Translations under genes and position numbers: made by a program
Shown: positions 19,491-31,479 of the stretch, one piece after another
Position numbering within the stretch: position 1 is the first letter of the stretch
Layout: the number at the start of each line of letters is the position of its first letter
Source: Shewanella benthica KT99
GTDB taxonomy: Bacteria; Pseudomonadota; Gammaproteobacteria; Enterobacterales; Shewanellaceae
NCBI RefSeq assembly: GCF_000172075.1
Contig: NZ_ABIC01000013.1
Coordinates: 36,197 to 100,196 of the forward strand
Length of the DNA: 64,000 nt
Direction: 5' to 3'
Notes under the pieces: generated by a model
Told to the model about the DNA's origin: nothing
What the model saw: the letters and a program-made list of their open reading frames with translations, nothing else
Database searches by the model: none

Positions 19491-19897
19491 GGGTTGCCGA
19501 TGAGGTGAGAACCCTTGCTGGGCAAACTCAGCAGGCGACGGTGGAGATTCAGTCAATGATTGAAGGCTTGCAATCAGGTTCGACTAAATTGACTCGGGTG
19601 ACGGAGGAGATAGTCGAGCAGGCCGATCAGGGCCGAGGCGCTATCGTCTCAGTGGGGGAAGATGTGGACTCTATGGCGGCATCGATTAATGATGTTTTCG
19701 ATATGAGTTCACAAATTGCCGCTTCTGCCGAGGAGCAGAGTGTCTCTGCACGCGATATAGCAACGCAACTCAATGACATACGTGATCAGTCGGAAACGAT
19801 AAAGCAAACGGCGCAGCGTTCGGTGTCATTGGCTGCTGAGCTGCGCAATTCATCTATCGAGTTAGAGGGGATTTTGCAGCAGTATCGCACCAGCTAA
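19491..19897 (+). pseudogene. C-terminal half of a chemoreceptor signalling domain
   Basis: The frame begins abruptly with VADEVRTLAGQTQQATVEIQ, the strand just past the tip of an MCP signalling hairpin. It continues through IAASAEEQSVSARDIATQLN to a normal MCP end (LEGILQQYRTS). No sensor, membrane or HAMP part is present, and no start codon with a ribosome-binding site. It is a 5'-truncated relic, 12 bp after the DUF1097 stop. Confidence 0.8.
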
Positions 19898-19908
19898 TCT
19901 TTTATTGT

Positions 19909-19941
19909 TAAAAAAGGTGCTAGTTCCTAGAAGCTAGCACC
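19909..19941 (-). terminator. Rho-independent terminator after fadH
   Basis: On the minus strand GGTGCTAG pairs with CTAGCACC (19916-19923 and 19934-19941) and is followed by a run of T. Confidence 0.75.
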
Positions 19942-19963
19942 CGGTTCTTCAAACATTAAAGCA

Positions 19964-21994
<2,031 letters not shown>

Positions 21995-22024
21995 TTATTA
22001 TTTATTCTTGGTTAAAGATAGAGC

Positions 22025-22062
22025 GAATGATAGGATTGGCCAATGACTAAAGATTACAAATT
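22025..22062. promoter_or_regulatory. Motif shared with the fadD upstream region, copy 1
   Basis: GAATGATA at 22025 and, 17 bp on, a 21-nt word starting AATGACTAAAGAT (22042-22062) recur almost unchanged at 25037-25075 upstream of fadD. The site sits in the fadH-regulator divergent gap, 30 bp before the regulator ATG. It is a candidate operator for the AraC-type protein. Confidence 0.6.
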
Positions 22063-22091
22063 GATGACTGTTGTTTGCATGGTGACTTCTT

Positions 22092-23177
22092 ATGAAACTA
22101 GGTGATATTTCTGTTTCTTATATCGAGATCATGCTCAAGGCGATGGCGCACCTTGGGGTCGAGGTCGATGAAATATTGGATAAATATTCTATCGATTCAA
22201 CATCTTTATCTTCCCCCGATGCTAGGGTGAGTATCCCTAAATTTATGCGTCTGGGTCACGATTGTATACAAGCCAGTGGGTTACCTTGGCTTGGGCTGGT
22301 CATGGGAGAGGTTACCACTGTGACCAATTTGGGTATTGCAGGCTTATTGGCCTTGTCTGCCCAAGATCTCAGGCAAGCCTGCCAGCAGATAGCCACCTTC
22401 GAGCTGCTCAATAAATATAATTCCAGAGGTCAATCGCAATTCTTTGTGAGTCAGGCGTTTGGTATGGATCAGGATAAGTGCCGGGCGCTGAGTCGAGAGT
22501 ACGGCGTGGAGGAAGGCCAAGGGGTGTTGATGTTTTATTCCATCAAGCCCTATAACGATTACAACTATTTCGTGGTCGATTCCGTCTTGTCTGGTTGGTG
22601 CCAGATAATTAAAGATTTGAGTGGCTGTGATGATGGGATTGAGAAGGTTTGCTTCGAATTTCCAGCGCCGGTTTATGCAAAAAAATACCATGAACTGTTT
22701 AATTGCCCGGTACTGTTTGAACAAGCGAGTAACTATATCGTCATCAAAGCCGAAGCATTAGCTTGGTCTTGTATCAATCGAAGTGCGCCAACCTTTGAGT
22801 TACTCAGAAGAGGCGCAGATGAAGAGCTGGAAAAAGTGCGTTTGGGATTGAGTTTTCATGAGAAGGTCAGCCGAGTGATAGGCCCTCTGCTTGACGGGAG
22901 CACACCGACACTGGAACAAGTCTCGCAGCAGCTGAGCATGGCTCCCTGGACCGTCAGGCGCAAACTCGTGGAGGAGGGGGGCAGTTTTCAACAAACCTTG
23001 AATGATACTCGCCGAACCTTAGCCATAAGCTATGTACAGGATACGGCGTTAACTTTAGGTGAAATTGCTTACCTGTTAGGTTTTGGCTCACCTACTGCTT
23101 TTCAGCGAGCCTTTAAACGTTGGACGGGCGAAGCGCCGGGGCGCTTCAGAACGACCAATACAAGTGCAAGTAAATAG
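22092..23177 (+). CDS. AraC-family transcriptional regulator
   Basis: A 361-residue regulator. Residues about 20-210 form the ligand-sensing domain of the OruR/ArgR type (SIPKFMRLGHDC, WLGLVMGE). The C-terminal AraC DNA-binding domain (about residues 255-355) has LEQVSQQLSMAPWTVRRKLV and the second helix-turn-helix GEIAYLLGFGSPTAFQRAFK. Its place between fadH and fadD, and the motif shared by both promoter regions, suggest it controls fatty acid degradation. Its 3' end is 7 bp from the convergent fadD end. Confidence 0.92.
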   Translation: MKLGDISVSYIEIMLKAMAHLGVEVDEILDKYSIDSTSLSSPDARVSIPKFMRLGHDCIQASGLPWLGLVMGEVTTVTNLGIAGLLALSAQDLRQACQQIATFELLNKYNSRGQSQFFVSQAFGMDQDKCRALSREYGVEEGQGVLMFYSIKPYNDYNYFVVDSVLSGWCQIIKDLSGCDDGIEKVCFEFPAPVYAKKYHELFNCPVLFEQASNYIVIKAEALAWSCINRSAPTFELLRRGADEELEKVRLGLSFHEKVSRVIGPLLDGSTPTLEQVSQQLSMAPWTVRRKLVEEGGSFQQTLNDTRRTLAISYVQDTALTLGEIAYLLGFGSPTAFQRAFKRWTGEAPGRFRTTNTSASK

Positions 23178-23184
23178 CAAGCTG

Positions 23185-24915
23185 CTAAGCGCTCCGTTTT
23201 CTCGCTTCTTCTGTGGCACAATTGTCATCTTTTAGCTTACGCCTAAGAATTTTCCCCACGGGCGACATGGGCAGTTCACTCCTGAATTCAAATTGACGTG
23301 GGATCTTGTAGCCGGTGAGCTTGCTCTTACAAAACGCCCTGATCTCTTCTCCTGTCAGGGAGGCATTGTCTTGTATGACAACATAGAGCTTGATCGCCTC
23401 ACCAGTCTTAGCATCTTCAACACCGATAGCGGCGCAGTTAACCACATCAGGGTGAGTCGCGACCACGCTTTCAATTTCGTTGGGAAAGACGTTAAAGCCA
23501 GAGACTATGATCATGTCTTTGACCCGGTCGACTATGCTAACGAAACCATCTGCATCGATAATGGCGATATCACCGGTGAGCAGCCATTGCCCATCTTGGG
23601 TGAAGGACTCTCGAGTGGCCTTGGGACGATTCCAGTAGCCTTTCATCACCTGAGGGCCTTTGACGCAGAGCTCGCCGCGCTCTCCAATCGCCACTTCGTC
23701 ACCGAGTGCATCTATGCACTTGAGCGCCGTGTGTTGCAGCGCCTGCCCTACGGTACCTAATCGCTCTAAACCGTTAATCGGGTTCATGCATACGGCGGGT
23801 GAACATTCGGTCAGACCATAAGCCTCGGAGATGCCAACACCTGTGAGTGCTTTCCAGCGCTTGGCGGTGTCGTCCATCAGGGCTGTGCCACCGGAGAGGG
23901 TGAATTTCAGCTCACTAAAGTCGAGCAGCTTAAAACTCGGGCTCTCCATCAGGGAAACGAATAGGGTGTTAAGCCCCATCAGGCCGTTTATCTTAAAAGG
24001 TTTCATCGCCTTGATGAAGGTCTCAGTGTCTCTGGGATTGGCGATAAGTATGCTGTGCTGACCCAGTCTGAAAAATGCCATCAGGTGCACGGTAAACGAG
24101 TAGATATGGTACAGGGGAAGGGGGGCGACCATGATCGCCTGGCCCTCTCCAAGCAGAGGCTTGCCATGTTCATCATGCTGATGTGTCACCACGCCAGCTT
24201 GGAGCATATTGGCGATAATATTGGTATTGGTGAGCTCGGCGCTCTTAGCAACACCTGTGGTGCCGCCTGTGTACTGCAGAACTATGGTGTCGTCTGGCTT
24301 ATCGAGGTGGGCTGGGGTAAACCCCTTGCCCAGATGCTGTTTGAGCACTTTTCTAAATGATACCGCCTGAGGAAGATGGTAATTGGGGACCATCTTCTTG
24401 ATATGCTTGACGGTGGAGTTGATCAATACGCGTTTCACCGCGGGCAGCATATCGGCGAGGCTGGTGGTGATGATCAATTCGAGACTGGTCTCTTTCTGGA
24501 TATTCTCAACCGACTTGGCGAAAATATCCATGCACAGAAGGGCTTTGACACCCGAATCGTTAAACTGATGGATCATCTCAGGTTCGGTATACAAGGGATT
24601 GGTATTGACGATGCGCAGTCCCGCCCGCAAGGCACCAAATACGGCAATGGGGTATTGCAGGGTATTGAGCATCTGAATGGCGATAGCATCACCCGGGACG
24701 AGTGAGGTTTGATGTTGCAGGTAATGGGCAAATGCGGCGCTGTAATGGTTAATCTCTTGATAGCTAAGAGTGTGCCCCAAGCTGGTAAATGCCGGTTTAT
24801 CTGCGTACTTGATAAAGGCCTCTTCGATGGCGTCAATAGCCGAGCCGTATTGTTCTAAGTCGATGGAATCAGAGATCCCAGGGGCGCGTTTACCATTCCA
24901 AAACGATGCTTCCAT
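23185..24915 (-). CDS. fadD: Long-chain fatty acid-CoA ligase, FadD-like
   Basis: A 576-residue acyl-adenylate-forming enzyme that activates fatty acids as CoA esters for beta-oxidation. The ATP/AMP motifs are YTGGTTGVAKSAELTN at about residue 215 and SEAYGLTECSP at about 365. The C-terminal hinge has GDIAIIDADGFVSIVDRVKD, and the late lysine is in SPVGKILRRKLK. Length and N-terminus match E. coli FadD. It may be a paralogue of the main fadD, so the symbol indicates family. Confidence 0.9.
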   Translation of the reverse strand: MEASFWNGKRAPGISDSIDLEQYGSAIDAIEEAFIKYADKPAFTSLGHTLSYQEINHYSAAFAHYLQHQTSLVPGDAIAIQMLNTLQYPIAVFGALRAGLRIVNTNPLYTEPEMIHQFNDSGVKALLCMDIFAKSVENIQKETSLELIITTSLADMLPAVKRVLINSTVKHIKKMVPNYHLPQAVSFRKVLKQHLGKGFTPAHLDKPDDTIVLQYTGGTTGVAKSAELTNTNIIANMLQAGVVTHQHDEHGKPLLGEGQAIMVAPLPLYHIYSFTVHLMAFFRLGQHSILIANPRDTETFIKAMKPFKINGLMGLNTLFVSLMESPSFKLLDFSELKFTLSGGTALMDDTAKRWKALTGVGISEAYGLTECSPAVCMNPINGLERLGTVGQALQHTALKCIDALGDEVAIGERGELCVKGPQVMKGYWNRPKATRESFTQDGQWLLTGDIAIIDADGFVSIVDRVKDMIIVSGFNVFPNEIESVVATHPDVVNCAAIGVEDAKTGEAIKLYVVIQDNASLTGEEIRAFCKSKLTGYKIPRQFEFRSELPMSPVGKILRRKLKDDNCATEEARKRSA

Positions 24916-25036
24916 ACTTGCCTCAATGCTTGTTCGCGTTGCTGTTTTCTAGTGAGACTAGTTAACACTTCGCGTATTTTAGTTTTTATTAGCGATTATT
25001 TAGCCGTTGCCTCTCGACTATTACTTACTTTTTAGA

Positions 25037-25075
25037 GAATGATAAGTGAACGATAATGACTAAAGATGACAAATT
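25037..25075. promoter_or_regulatory. Motif shared with the fadH/regulator promoter, copy 2
   Basis: GAATGATA (25037) plus the 21-nt word beginning AATGACTAAAGAT (25055-25075) match copy 1 at 20 of 21 positions, with a spacing one base longer. It lies about 120-160 bp upstream of the fadD ATG. The remainder of the 24916-25265 gap holds the fadD promoter and the xthA terminator. Confidence 0.6.
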
Positions 25076-25181
25076 AGTATCCTTAGCTTGCAAGCTCAGC
25101 TATAGCTGAGCAAAAACTCTATTGCTGTTCAATGTTCAATGGTGAATGGTGAGTGATGAAGTGGGGGGTTATGAGGGGAAC

Positions 25182-25216
25182 AAAAAAGCCCATTGCAGCG
25201 TAGAGCGGCAATGGGC
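25182..25216 (-). terminator. Rho-independent terminator after xthA
   Basis: The stem GCCCATTGC (25188-25196) with GCAATGGGC (25208-25216) is followed on the minus strand by TTTTTTG. Confidence 0.85.
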
Positions 25217-25265
25217 GTTTAAATTTTGTCGTAATAAGTCGGCTCGATAAGAGCTACCGATAGCG

Positions 25266-26072
25266 CTAGCTAAACGAGCTCCAGATCGGGGCGTGATCCG
25301 ATGGTTTCTCTATAGCGCGCAGATCGTAATCCACATCGGATTCTACCAGACGTTCATTGAGTGACTTAGTCGCCAGTACCACATCGATGCGCAGGCCGCG
25401 GTTATCCACGAAACCCTTGCTACGGTAATCGAACCAGGAGTAACGCTCGGTGCGCTGGGGATGCAGCTCGCGGAAGGTATCGAGTAATCCCCAATCCATC
25501 AGGGTCTTCAGCCATTCACGTTCTTCCACCTGGAAGCTACACTTACCGGTTCTTAGCCAACGTTTAGCGTTCGGTTCACCTATGCCTATGTCGAGATCCA
25601 CAGGTGAGATGTTGATGTCACCGATAATGGCGATATCTTCATCTGGCGTATGGTTCTCGTTCAGGTAGGTCATCAGGTCTTTATAGAACTGACGCTTAGC
25701 CGGGTACTTGGTCTCGTGGCTGACGTTGTCACCCTGAGGAAAGTAGCCATTGAGTACCGTTAAAGGGCGGCCATTTTCCTGGGTGAAGGTTGCTATGATC
25801 ATACGGCGCTGGGCATCTTCACTATCCGTTGGGAAGCCTTTTTGCACCTTGACAGGTTCGAGCTTAGATAACATGGCAACGCCGTAATGGGCCTTGCCAC
25901 CGTGGTAGTGTACCTTGTAACCCATGGCTTCGACATCGGCAGCCGGAAACACATCATCGTGTGCCTTGGTTTCCTGCAGACCTATGATATCAGGCTGGTG
26001 GGCGTCAATTAACGCCTGAAGTTGATGCAGTCTGGCACGAATACCATTGATATTAAAAGAAACTATTTTCAT
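25266..26072 (-). CDS. xthA: Exodeoxyribonuclease III
   Basis: A 268-residue AP endonuclease and 3' exonuclease of base-excision repair. It begins [18 protein letters not shown]. Active-site signatures are QETKAHDD near residue 34, [13 protein letters not shown] near 150, WFDYRSKGF, and the closing SDHAPIW with the catalytic His. Length equals the E. coli enzyme. Confidence 0.96.
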   Translation of the reverse strand: MKIVSFNINGIRARLHQLQALIDAHQPDIIGLQETKAHDDVFPAADVEAMGYKVHYHGGKAHYGVAMLSKLEPVKVQKGFPTDSEDAQRRMIIATFTQENGRPLTVLNGYFPQGDNVSHETKYPAKRQFYKDLMTYLNENHTPDEDIAIIGDINISPVDLDIGIGEPNAKRWLRTGKCSFQVEEREWLKTLMDWGLLDTFRELHPQRTERYSWFDYRSKGFVDNRGLRIDVVLATKSLNERLVESDVDYDLRAIEKPSDHAPIWSSFS

Positions 26073-26100
26073 CTATTCAGAGTCCTTCTCTACACGTATG

Positions 26101-26400
26101 TTATGGCAATACGCGCTTAAATGGCTTAACGATCACCTTGTCATACACGCCAGCGGCAATATAAGGGTCCACATCGGCCCAGGCTTGCGCGTCTTCTAAC
26201 GAGGGAAAATCGGCAACCACCAGTGAACCGGTAAAGCCCGCTTGCCCCGGGTTTTCGTTGTCGATAGCCGGGTGAGGACCTGCCACTAGCAGACGCCCTT
26301 CATCGGCCAATTCTTGTAGGCGTGCCAGATGCTCCGGGCGAGCGGCAAGGCGTTGCTCTAAACTGTTTTCAACATCTTGTGATGAGATCATATACCACAT
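26101..26400 (-). CDS. yciI: YciI family protein
   Basis: A 99-residue dimeric alpha/beta-barrel-like protein. It has the YciI pattern: start [35 protein letters not shown], and [18 protein letters not shown] with the conserved Asp. The function is not established. It lies downstream of yciB on the same strand, as in many relatives. Confidence 0.92.
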   Translation of the reverse strand: MWYMISSQDVENSLEQRLAARPEHLARLQELADEGRLLVAGPHPAIDNENPGQAGFTGSLVVADFPSLEDAQAWADVDPYIAAGVYDKVIVKPFKRVLP

Positions 26401-26472
26401 GGTTTTAGTTCCTTTTATTAGGCTAGCTAAACGCCCATACCTGATGTCCTGTGACTCATTATCAGTGCCGGG

Positions 26473-27024
26473 CTACTTCTTAGTTAACTCTTTCTTATGC
26501 TCTTCAGGCATATGTTTAAATAGATAAAATACGGTAACTACGGTGTTCAATAGGGTAAGCGCGGTTAAGCCAAATACTTTGAAATTAACCCAAGTTTCCT
26601 GAGACAAGCTGAAGGCCACATAAATATTGATCAGGCCGCAGGCGATGAAGAAGGTCACCCAATACCAGGTGACATGGGCCCAAATTCTGTCTTCGACGAT
26701 TAATTCTTTGCCTAGCATGCTCTTTAGGATCGGCTTATTGATGAACTGGCTGACTGCCAGAGCGATAGCAAAAAGTGCGTAAACGACGGTTACTTTCCAT
26801 TTGATGAAGGTGTCATCATGAAACACTAAGGTGAGGGTACCGAAAAAGGTCACCATCACGAAGGTCACCAGATGCATCTTCTCTATCTTCTTGTACAGGG
26901 CATAGGTGATGATCAATTGCAGCGCTGTTGCGGCGATCAAGGCACCACTGGCTACATAGATGTCGAATAATTTATAGACAGCAAAAAAGATGACTAGAGG
27001 CAGAAAATCGAGCAGTTGTTTCAT
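26473..27024 (-). CDS. yciB: Inner-membrane septation protein A (YciB)
   Basis: A 183-residue protein with five predicted membrane segments, starting [20 protein letters not shown] as in E. coli YciB/IspZ. It affects cell envelope synthesis and septation. The reading frame extends upstream to a TTG, but family alignment supports ATG 27024. Confidence 0.93.
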   Translation of the reverse strand: MKQLLDFLPLVIFFAVYKLFDIYVASGALIAATALQLIITYALYKKIEKMHLVTFVMVTFFGTLTLVFHDDTFIKWKVTVVYALFAIALAVSQFINKPILKSMLGKELIVEDRIWAHVTWYWVTFFIACGLINIYVAFSLSQETWVNFKVFGLTALTLLNTVVTVFYLFKHMPEEHKKELTKK

Positions 27025-27583
27025 AGGAATATTATCTAAATGGCGATTCAAAAATGAGAGCCCGAGTTTAACACGGGCGGCGGGTTAAACAAGTAGCATT
27101 AGCGGCTTGGCCTAGCTGGGATAAAGCATAGATGATGTAGATGAAATGAGGCTGAAGTCGGTAATGTCTATTGCATCTAAGGTGATTTTTAACACCCTCA
27201 AGCGGTTCCCATCTTCCTCATTGAGTGGCTGTGACTCACTCGCATTCGGTTCTGATGAAGAGTTAGCCTTAGATGACGCTGTGAAGTTAGTTAGTTGCTG
27301 CTAGTAAGGGGCGCCAGCTCTTAGGCAAGGGTTTTCATTGAGTCGATAAAACGCATTAAACATAAGTATAATCAACGCATTTGAATGAGTTTAAAGCATA
27401 AGAGGCGGTTGCGAATTAAGCAAGTTGGAAAAAGTATAGATTTCAGGCTCAATTCATAGTGAAAGTTTATAAGGTTAAGCCCCTTGGTGATTTGTTTCCG
27501 TTTTGTTACCGACAAATCTATAATGCGGTATTAATGCAGGGTGAGAATAACAAGATAGTTAACAGATTGGAGTTTTACAAAAT
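27025..27583. other. Long intergenic region
   Basis: A 559-bp gap between divergent yciB and the S9 peptidase gene. A perfect TATAAT lies at 27519-27524, about 60 bp before the peptidase ATG, but with a weak -35. A 46-codon open frame (27164-27304) has no recognisable features and is not called. Confidence 0.45.
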
Positions 27584-29653
27584 ATGAAGAGACAGTTGAA
27601 CGCTGTTAAAAAGGCCGTGGCCTTGTCGATAGGTTTGTTGAGTGTTGCAGCGCATGCAAGTGACACCTTAACCGCAGAAGAGGTGATAGGCTTACAGCAA
27701 GTCGCTCAGGCGCAAGTTAGCCCATCGGGTGATCATGTGGCCTTTACCCGTAATGTTCCCAGAGAGCTATACAAGGAAGAGAATGGCTTGCACTGGGCTG
27801 AGCTGTATCTTGTCGATGACAAGGGGGTCGAGCGTCCTTATATCACGGGCCAAGTGACGGTGAATAACATTCAGTGGTCTGCCGATGGCAGCCTGATCTA
27901 TTTCCTTGCCAAGATGGGCGAAGATAAGCACACCTCGCTGTACCAGATCCCCTTTAACGGTGGTCAGGCGCAAAAGACCTTAGGACTGAAAGAGACGGAT
28001 CTTGCTAGCTATGCCTTAAGTCATGACGGTAAGCAGATCGCCATCATTGCCAAGCCTGCTAAAGATAAAAGCGTTAAAGATCTTGAAAAACTCGGTTTTA
28101 TGGCCGAAGTTTACGAAGAGAATCTTGAGAATAATCAGCTGTTCGTTATCGATCTGGCGGTAACCGATAAGCCACTCACGCCGATTGCCTGGAACATCGA
28201 AGATTATGTCTCGGATGTGCAGTGGTCAGCTAATGGCTCGCAGCTGTTAGTGAAAACTCAGCTAACGGCCTTGATCGATGATAAGTACATGAAGTCACAG
28301 TGGCATATCGTCAATGTAGTGAGCCAGAAGGTGGTTACCTCATTTATTACTCAAGGTAAGTTAGGGGGTGCCGAGTTTTCTCATGATGGTCAGTATGTCG
28401 CCATTCTAGGTGCAGAAGATATGCACGACCCAGCTGCTGGCCGTCTATATCTTGCGGAAACTAAAACGGGCAAGATCAGCGAGTGGCTGCCAAATCACTT
28501 AGGTCATGTGAGTGATTTTGAGTGGAAAAATGATAAAAACGAGCTCTATTTTATCACTAATATCGACACCGACTCTGTGCTTGGCTTAATCAAGCCTGGC
28601 AGCAATGATTACGAGGTGGTGGTTAAAGCGGGTAAGTTTATCGCTTCACAGCTGAGCATCTCAGATTCTGATAAGACGATTGCACTAAGGGCCAATACGG
28701 CTCAGCATCCGAACGAAGTCTACATGCTCAGAGGCAGTAAGCATAAGGCGACGCGCTTGAGTAACTCGAACACTTGGCTCGATGAGAAGCGTCTCGCTAA
28801 ACAAGAATCTATCTCCTTCAAGGCTAAAGATGGCGTCGAGATCGCTGGTGTACTTATCTACCCACTCGACTATAAAAAGGGGCAGCGTTATCCGCTTATC
28901 ATGTCCGTTCACGGCGGCCCTGAAAGTCATGATAAAGACGGTTGGTTGACTAATTACTCACGTCCTGGTCAGCTGGGTGCGACCCAAGGGTACGCCGTCT
29001 TCTATCCGAACTACCGTGGTAGCACAGGCAAGGGCGTCGATTATTCTAAGCTTGGTCAGAATGATTATGCGGGTAAAGAGTTCGATGACTTAGTCGAGTT
29101 TAAAGACCATTTAGTTAATATGGGCTTAGTCGATAGCAAGAAGGTCGGTATTACCGGTGGTTCATACGGTGGTTATGCCTCGGCTTGGGCGGCGACTAAA
29201 CTGACTAAGCATTTCGCTGCCAGCGTGATGTTTGTCGGTGTGACCAACCAGCTATCTAAGTTTGGTACGACGGACATCTCAAACGAGATGCATCTGGTTC
29301 ACGCACGCTCTTACCCTTGGGATAAGTGGCAGTGGTACCTGGAACGCAGCCCAATCTATTGGGCGGGTCAGTCTGAAACGCCACTGCTTATTATGCATGG
29401 TAAGGATGACCCTAGGGTTCACCCGGCTCAGTCCATGGAGCTATACCGCTACATGAAAGTGCAGGGCAAGGTTGTACGTCTGGTGTATTACCCGGGTGAA
29501 GGCCATGGTAACCGCAAGGCTGCCGCTCAGTACGACTATCACCTGCGCATGATGCGTTGGATGGACCATTACCTGAAGAATAACGGTAAAGAGATGCCAG
29601 CGAATGAGTTAGATCATAAAGCTAATCTCGAGGCGGTTAAGAAGGACGCTTAA
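27584..29653 (+). CDS. Exported S9-family serine peptidase
   Basis: A 689-residue prolyl-oligopeptidase/acylaminoacyl-peptidase-like enzyme. The first 25 residues are a Sec signal peptide ending in AAHA, so it acts in the periplasm or outside. A beta-propeller fills about residues 30-400. The alpha/beta-hydrolase domain has the nucleophile in GGSYGGY (about Ser527), the Asp in HGKDDPRVHP and the His in GEGHGN. It likely degrades peptides as nutrients. Confidence 0.92.
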   Translation: MKRQLNAVKKAVALSIGLLSVAAHASDTLTAEEVIGLQQVAQAQVSPSGDHVAFTRNVPRELYKEENGLHWAELYLVDDKGVERPYITGQVTVNNIQWSADGSLIYFLAKMGEDKHTSLYQIPFNGGQAQKTLGLKETDLASYALSHDGKQIAIIAKPAKDKSVKDLEKLGFMAEVYEENLENNQLFVIDLAVTDKPLTPIAWNIEDYVSDVQWSANGSQLLVKTQLTALIDDKYMKSQWHIVNVVSQKVVTSFITQGKLGGAEFSHDGQYVAILGAEDMHDPAAGRLYLAETKTGKISEWLPNHLGHVSDFEWKNDKNELYFITNIDTDSVLGLIKPGSNDYEVVVKAGKFIASQLSISDSDKTIALRANTAQHPNEVYMLRGSKHKATRLSNSNTWLDEKRLAKQESISFKAKDGVEIAGVLIYPLDYKKGQRYPLIMSVHGGPESHDKDGWLTNYSRPGQLGATQGYAVFYPNYRGSTGKGVDYSKLGQNDYAGKEFDDLVEFKDHLVNMGLVDSKKVGITGGSYGGYASAWAATKLTKHFAASVMFVGVTNQLSKFGTTDISNEMHLVHARSYPWDKWQWYLERSPIYWAGQSETPLLIMHGKDDPRVHPAQSMELYRYMKVQGKVVRLVYYPGEGHGNRKAAAQYDYHLRMMRWMDHYLKNNGKEMPANELDHKANLEAVKKDA

Positions 29654-29682
29654 TAGCATCATTGCTTACCGCTAACAACAAA

Positions 29683-29711
29683 AACGCCTGAGCATGCTCG
29701 GCGTTTTTTTG
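29683..29711 (+). terminator. Rho-independent terminator after the S9 peptidase
   Basis: AACGCC, a GAGCATGCTC palindrome and GGCGTT form a nearly continuous stem followed by a T run. It may serve both strands. Confidence 0.8.
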
Positions 29712-29744
29712 TTTATTCATCGCTGTGATTATGGAACAGAGTCA

Positions 29745-30008
29745 TTAACGCCTTATCAGGTAACGAATATGTGGACCATTTTGTTCGATGCTGAGCACGG
29801 TATAGCCATGGTTTTTCGCATCCGGTGGAATATTATTGATAGATTGCCCACAATCGGTCACCACCTCAAGTATCTCGCCCTTTTTAAGTGACTCCATCGC
29901 TTCAAGCGTTGCGACGGCTGGATAGGGACAAGACTCGCCAAATATCTCTAAATTATAATCGGGAATAATGTTAGCGGTATCTAGTTGTGGATCAGTTTGA
30001 GCTGTCAT
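29745..30008 (-). CDS. yedF: TusA-like sulfurtransferase, YedF type
   Basis: An 87-residue TusA/YedF/SirA-family protein that carries sulfur as a persulfide. The active cysteine is in ESCPYPAVATLEAMESL, followed by the GEILEVVTDC strand. Its start overlaps the yedE stop by 4 nt, the conserved yedE-yedF pair. It probably accepts sulfur from the partner membrane protein. Confidence 0.9.
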   Translation of the reverse strand: MTAQTDPQLDTANIIPDYNLEIFGESCPYPAVATLEAMESLKKGEILEVVTDCGQSINNIPPDAKNHGYTVLSIEQNGPHIRYLIRR

Positions 30009-31276
30009 ACAGGCTCCTTGGCCAATGCTGTATTAGCTTTGGTTAAATTAGTTTCAATTGTATTAAAGTGCTCGTTTGGGGGTTGGTGCCCCTTGTTGCG
30101 GGCGCGTCGGGCGAAAAAACGCTTCTCCCAGAAAAGCACAAAGGCGAAACTGATGGCTAACATCAAATAGGTCAGCAGCAGGCCACCAATATTACCAAAT
30201 TGGTTAAGCATATTTATCTTGTCCCAGCTCGTTGCCAAAGGCTCGGCGATATCCTCCCACAGATAGGCTAATATCGTTGCACCTATTATGTTACCTGCGC
30301 CCACCCACCAGAAGTGAACTTGCCCCTCAACGGCGCGGTACATCCAGCCGGTCTCACAACCGCCAGCGATCACTATGCCAAAGCCAAATAGTAGCCCGCC
30401 AATGATGGCGTTAGGACCAGCCCATAAGATCTTAGGAGACATACCCAGTTGCAGGTAGCTGTAAATCCCTATGGTACTGACTGCCATGCCGATAATAATC
30501 GCCTTGGCCATATGGGTTCGGCCGGTGATCCACATATCGCGAAAGGCTGAGGTGAAACAGATCTGAGCACGCTCAATCAATAGACCAAAGGCGAGTCCAA
30601 ACAGCAGGGCAAAGCCCAGACGTGGAGAATCAAACATCAGAAACATTGCGCTGGCAAGAGCACCGAAGAAGACAAGCATACCTAAAACAAAGTGACGTCG
30701 AGTGCGGCTAGTATTTTGACTAAGTTTGCTTGGTTTTGAGACCTTTTTCAGCTTAATAGGGGTCCTGAAAAATGGCATTAAGCTCACTCTGGCGCCAAAA
30801 TAGGAACCAATAGCGGTGGCAATAAGAAAGAACCAGGCATGCAGTGAAAACTGTGGAATACCGGTAAACAGTGCACCTAAGTTACAGCCCATCGCAAGCC
30901 GCGCTCCAAAACCCGCAATAATGCCGCCAATTAGTGCCTGCATTATCCTTATTCGATTTTTTGGCATGCGCAGTTTGACATTATTAGCCCAAAGCGCTGC
31001 GGAAAAACAGCCTGAAAACATCCCCATAATCATCATACCACCTACGCGGTCCAGCGGTGTCCCCTCGAGTTTTATTAACTGAAAGTACTGCCACTTCTCA
31101 GGCTCAAAACCGAGCATCTGCAATAGGTGACCGCCCCAGCGGGTGAACTCCCCGGTGACAGCCCAAGTGGAGCCTGTTAGTCCAAAAAAGTAGACTGATA
31201 AAACTCCCATGGCGATCACCGCCGGAGTGGGTGACCAAAACCGGATCAGGTATTGCTCTTTAAATGTGTGCCACAT
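30005..31276 (-). CDS. yedE: YeeE/YedE family sulfur transporter
   Basis: A 423-residue membrane protein with about ten helices in two YeeE/YedE repeats. The conserved cysteines typical of these thiosulfate/sulfur-compound channels are in RLAMGCNLGALFTG, in RAQICFTSAFRD and in IAGGCETGWMYR. The tail is cytoplasmic and basic. ATG 31276 is preferred over an upstream TTG. With yedF it likely imports and relays reduced sulfur or selenium; the exact substrate is not shown. Confidence 0.9.
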   Translation of the reverse strand: MWHTFKEQYLIRFWSPTPAVIAMGVLSVYFFGLTGSTWAVTGEFTRWGGHLLQMLGFEPEKWQYFQLIKLEGTPLDRVGGMMIMGMFSGCFSAALWANNVKLRMPKNRIRIMQALIGGIIAGFGARLAMGCNLGALFTGIPQFSLHAWFFLIATAIGSYFGARVSLMPFFRTPIKLKKVSKPSKLSQNTSRTRRHFVLGMLVFFGALASAMFLMFDSPRLGFALLFGLAFGLLIERAQICFTSAFRDMWITGRTHMAKAIIIGMAVSTIGIYSYLQLGMSPKILWAGPNAIIGGLLFGFGIVIAGGCETGWMYRAVEGQVHFWWVGAGNIIGATILAYLWEDIAEPLATSWDKINMLNQFGNIGGLLLTYLMLAISFAFVLFWEKRFFARRARNKGHQPPNEHFNTIETNLTKANTALAKEPV

Positions 31277-31479
31277 AGTTAATCTCAAAATTGTTAGACC
31301 TGCAAACAGGCGTTATTGAGTCGCTGTTACCGAGTGATTGAAGTAGAAATATCTTGAATGATCGAGGGGATCTAGGCTGAGATTTTCTGAGTTTGGGTTA
31401 ATGGTTAATACTGTGATCTGTTAAATACAAATGACTCACAATTTACGTGCTAGAGTATATGCATTAAATCAATGGGGTA

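Noticed and set aside
27164..27304. 46-codon plus-strand frame in the yciB-S9 gap
   Set aside because: No ribosome-binding site, low-complexity content and no recognisable motif.
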